Of a stretch of DNA of 32,504 nt, positions 32,293-32,504 are shown one piece after another (position 1 is the stretch's first letter; every line of letters starts with the position of its first letter). A model generated the notes under the pieces. The model worked only from the letters and a program-made list of their open reading frames with translations, was not told where the DNA came from and did no database searches. This stretch comes from Methylobacter tundripaludum. Lineage in GTDB: Bacteria > Pseudomonadota > Gammaproteobacteria > Methylococcales > Methylomonadaceae. A program made the translations under genes and the position numbers. The stretch spans positions 1-32,504 of the forward strand of contig NZ_PTIY01000022.1 in assembly GCF_002934365.1 (NCBI RefSeq), in the 5' to 3' direction.

Positions 32293-32472
32293 AGCGGTAC
32301 AGGTGGATATTGGGCAAAGAGACTTGGTCTGGCACTCGCGGCTAATCCTGTCGATTGAGGCATTCGGTGCGGCACGTTACGGCGTAACATTTAATAGATT
32401 TGTAAGGTTTGAAATGGTCTAATTAAACAGGACACTTCTAAAGACAGATTTATAATGTCATCAGAGGTGAAT
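32293..32472. other. Gap after mmoG running into an IS left end
   Basis: No gene is supported. A frame that continues from inside mmoG ends at 32422 and has no recognised family. From about 32415 (TGGTCTAATTAAACAGGACA) the sequence looks like the left terminal repeat of an IS3-like element, about 58 bases before its first gene. The other end is outside the window. Confidence 0.4.
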
Positions 32473-32504
32473 ATGAGTAATCAAAATAAACACAAACGTC
32501 CGAA
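32473..32504 (+). CDS. Start of an IS3-family transposase OrfA (cut by window edge)
   Basis: Only ten complete codons are visible (MSNQNKHKRP), preceded by AGAGGTG. The opening resembles IS3-type OrfA proteins, which are basic helix-turn-helix subunits translated by frameshift together with OrfB. The terminal-repeat-like sequence before it supports this. The identification is provisional because so little is present. Confidence 0.45.
   Translation, partial: MSNQNKHKRP

Noticed and set aside
32325-32340. TGGCAC sequence after mmoG resembling a sigma-54 -24 element
   Set aside because: The required GC at the correct N10 distance is absent.
32216-32422. A 68-codon frame overlapping the mmoG end and running to the IS boundary
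   Set aside because: Its first half is a shadow of mmoG, and the second half (LEAVQVDIGQRDLVWHS...) has no family I can name and no start of its own.
1-32504. CRISPR array, tRNA or rRNA genes
   Set aside because: I saw no regularly spaced direct repeats and no cloverleaf or rRNA-like sequence. Short tRNA signals could be missed by eye.

Overview
The window comes from the chromosome of a gammaproteobacterial methanotroph (order Methylococcales; a Methylobacter- or Methylomonas-like organism is my inference). It carries a complete soluble methane monooxygenase (sMMO) operon, mmoXYBZDC, followed by a small unknown gene and the chaperonin-like mmoG. A sigma-54 activator of MmoR type lies about 6 kb upstream. 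The housekeeping genes (moaA, rhlE, bpt, ftsH, phrB) fit a gammaproteobacterium of moderate GC content.

Region 1 (1-1780) is accessory DNA. It holds an integron-type gene cassette with a recognisable attC site, a MntA-type nucleotidyltransferase whose HepT partner is cut off after about 14 residues, and a RelB/RelE-type toxin-antitoxin pair bracketed by a roughly 62 bp imperfect direct repeat that includes the moaA leader.

Region 2 (1779-16836) is mostly core: moaA, rhlE, a Gfo/Idh/MocA oxidoreductase, a DUF5062 protein, bpt, an RpoD-like sigma factor next to ftsH, a small repeat-bearing lipoprotein, an old-yellow-enzyme reductase, two nucleotide-sugar-epimerase-like proteins, a YbgA-like DUF523/DUF1722 protein, a DUF1499 protein and a photolyase. 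Several gaps hold copies of one dispersed palindromic repeat (core CCGTTCG...CGAACGG).

Region 3 (16837-32504) is the sMMO island. In order it has mmoR, a decayed DDE transposase, a translationally coupled pair of membrane proteins that each end in a c-type cytochrome domain (the first resembles the CydA family), a small coiled-coil protein, a divergently transcribed protein with internal repeats, and a 600 bp control region. That region has a textbook sigma-54 promoter (GG-N10-GC) and two 26 bp palindromic sites that are good candidates for MmoR binding. Then come mmoX, mmoY, mmoB, mmoZ, a 241 bp gap holding the dispersed repeat, mmoD, mmoC, an unknown 101-residue gene, mmoG, and the left end of an IS3-like element.

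MmoX, MmoY and MmoZ form the hydroxylase, MmoB is its coupling protein, MmoC is the NADH reductase, MmoD is the small hydroxylase-binding protein linked to the copper switch, and MmoG with MmoR supports assembly and sigma-54 transcription. The points most worth checking are the paired UAS-like palindromes, the coupled cytochrome pair beside sMMO, the Asp-to-Asn change at the chaperonin catalytic position of MmoG, the Gly-to-Ala change at the known self-cleavage site of MmoB, and the integron cassette at the left edge.
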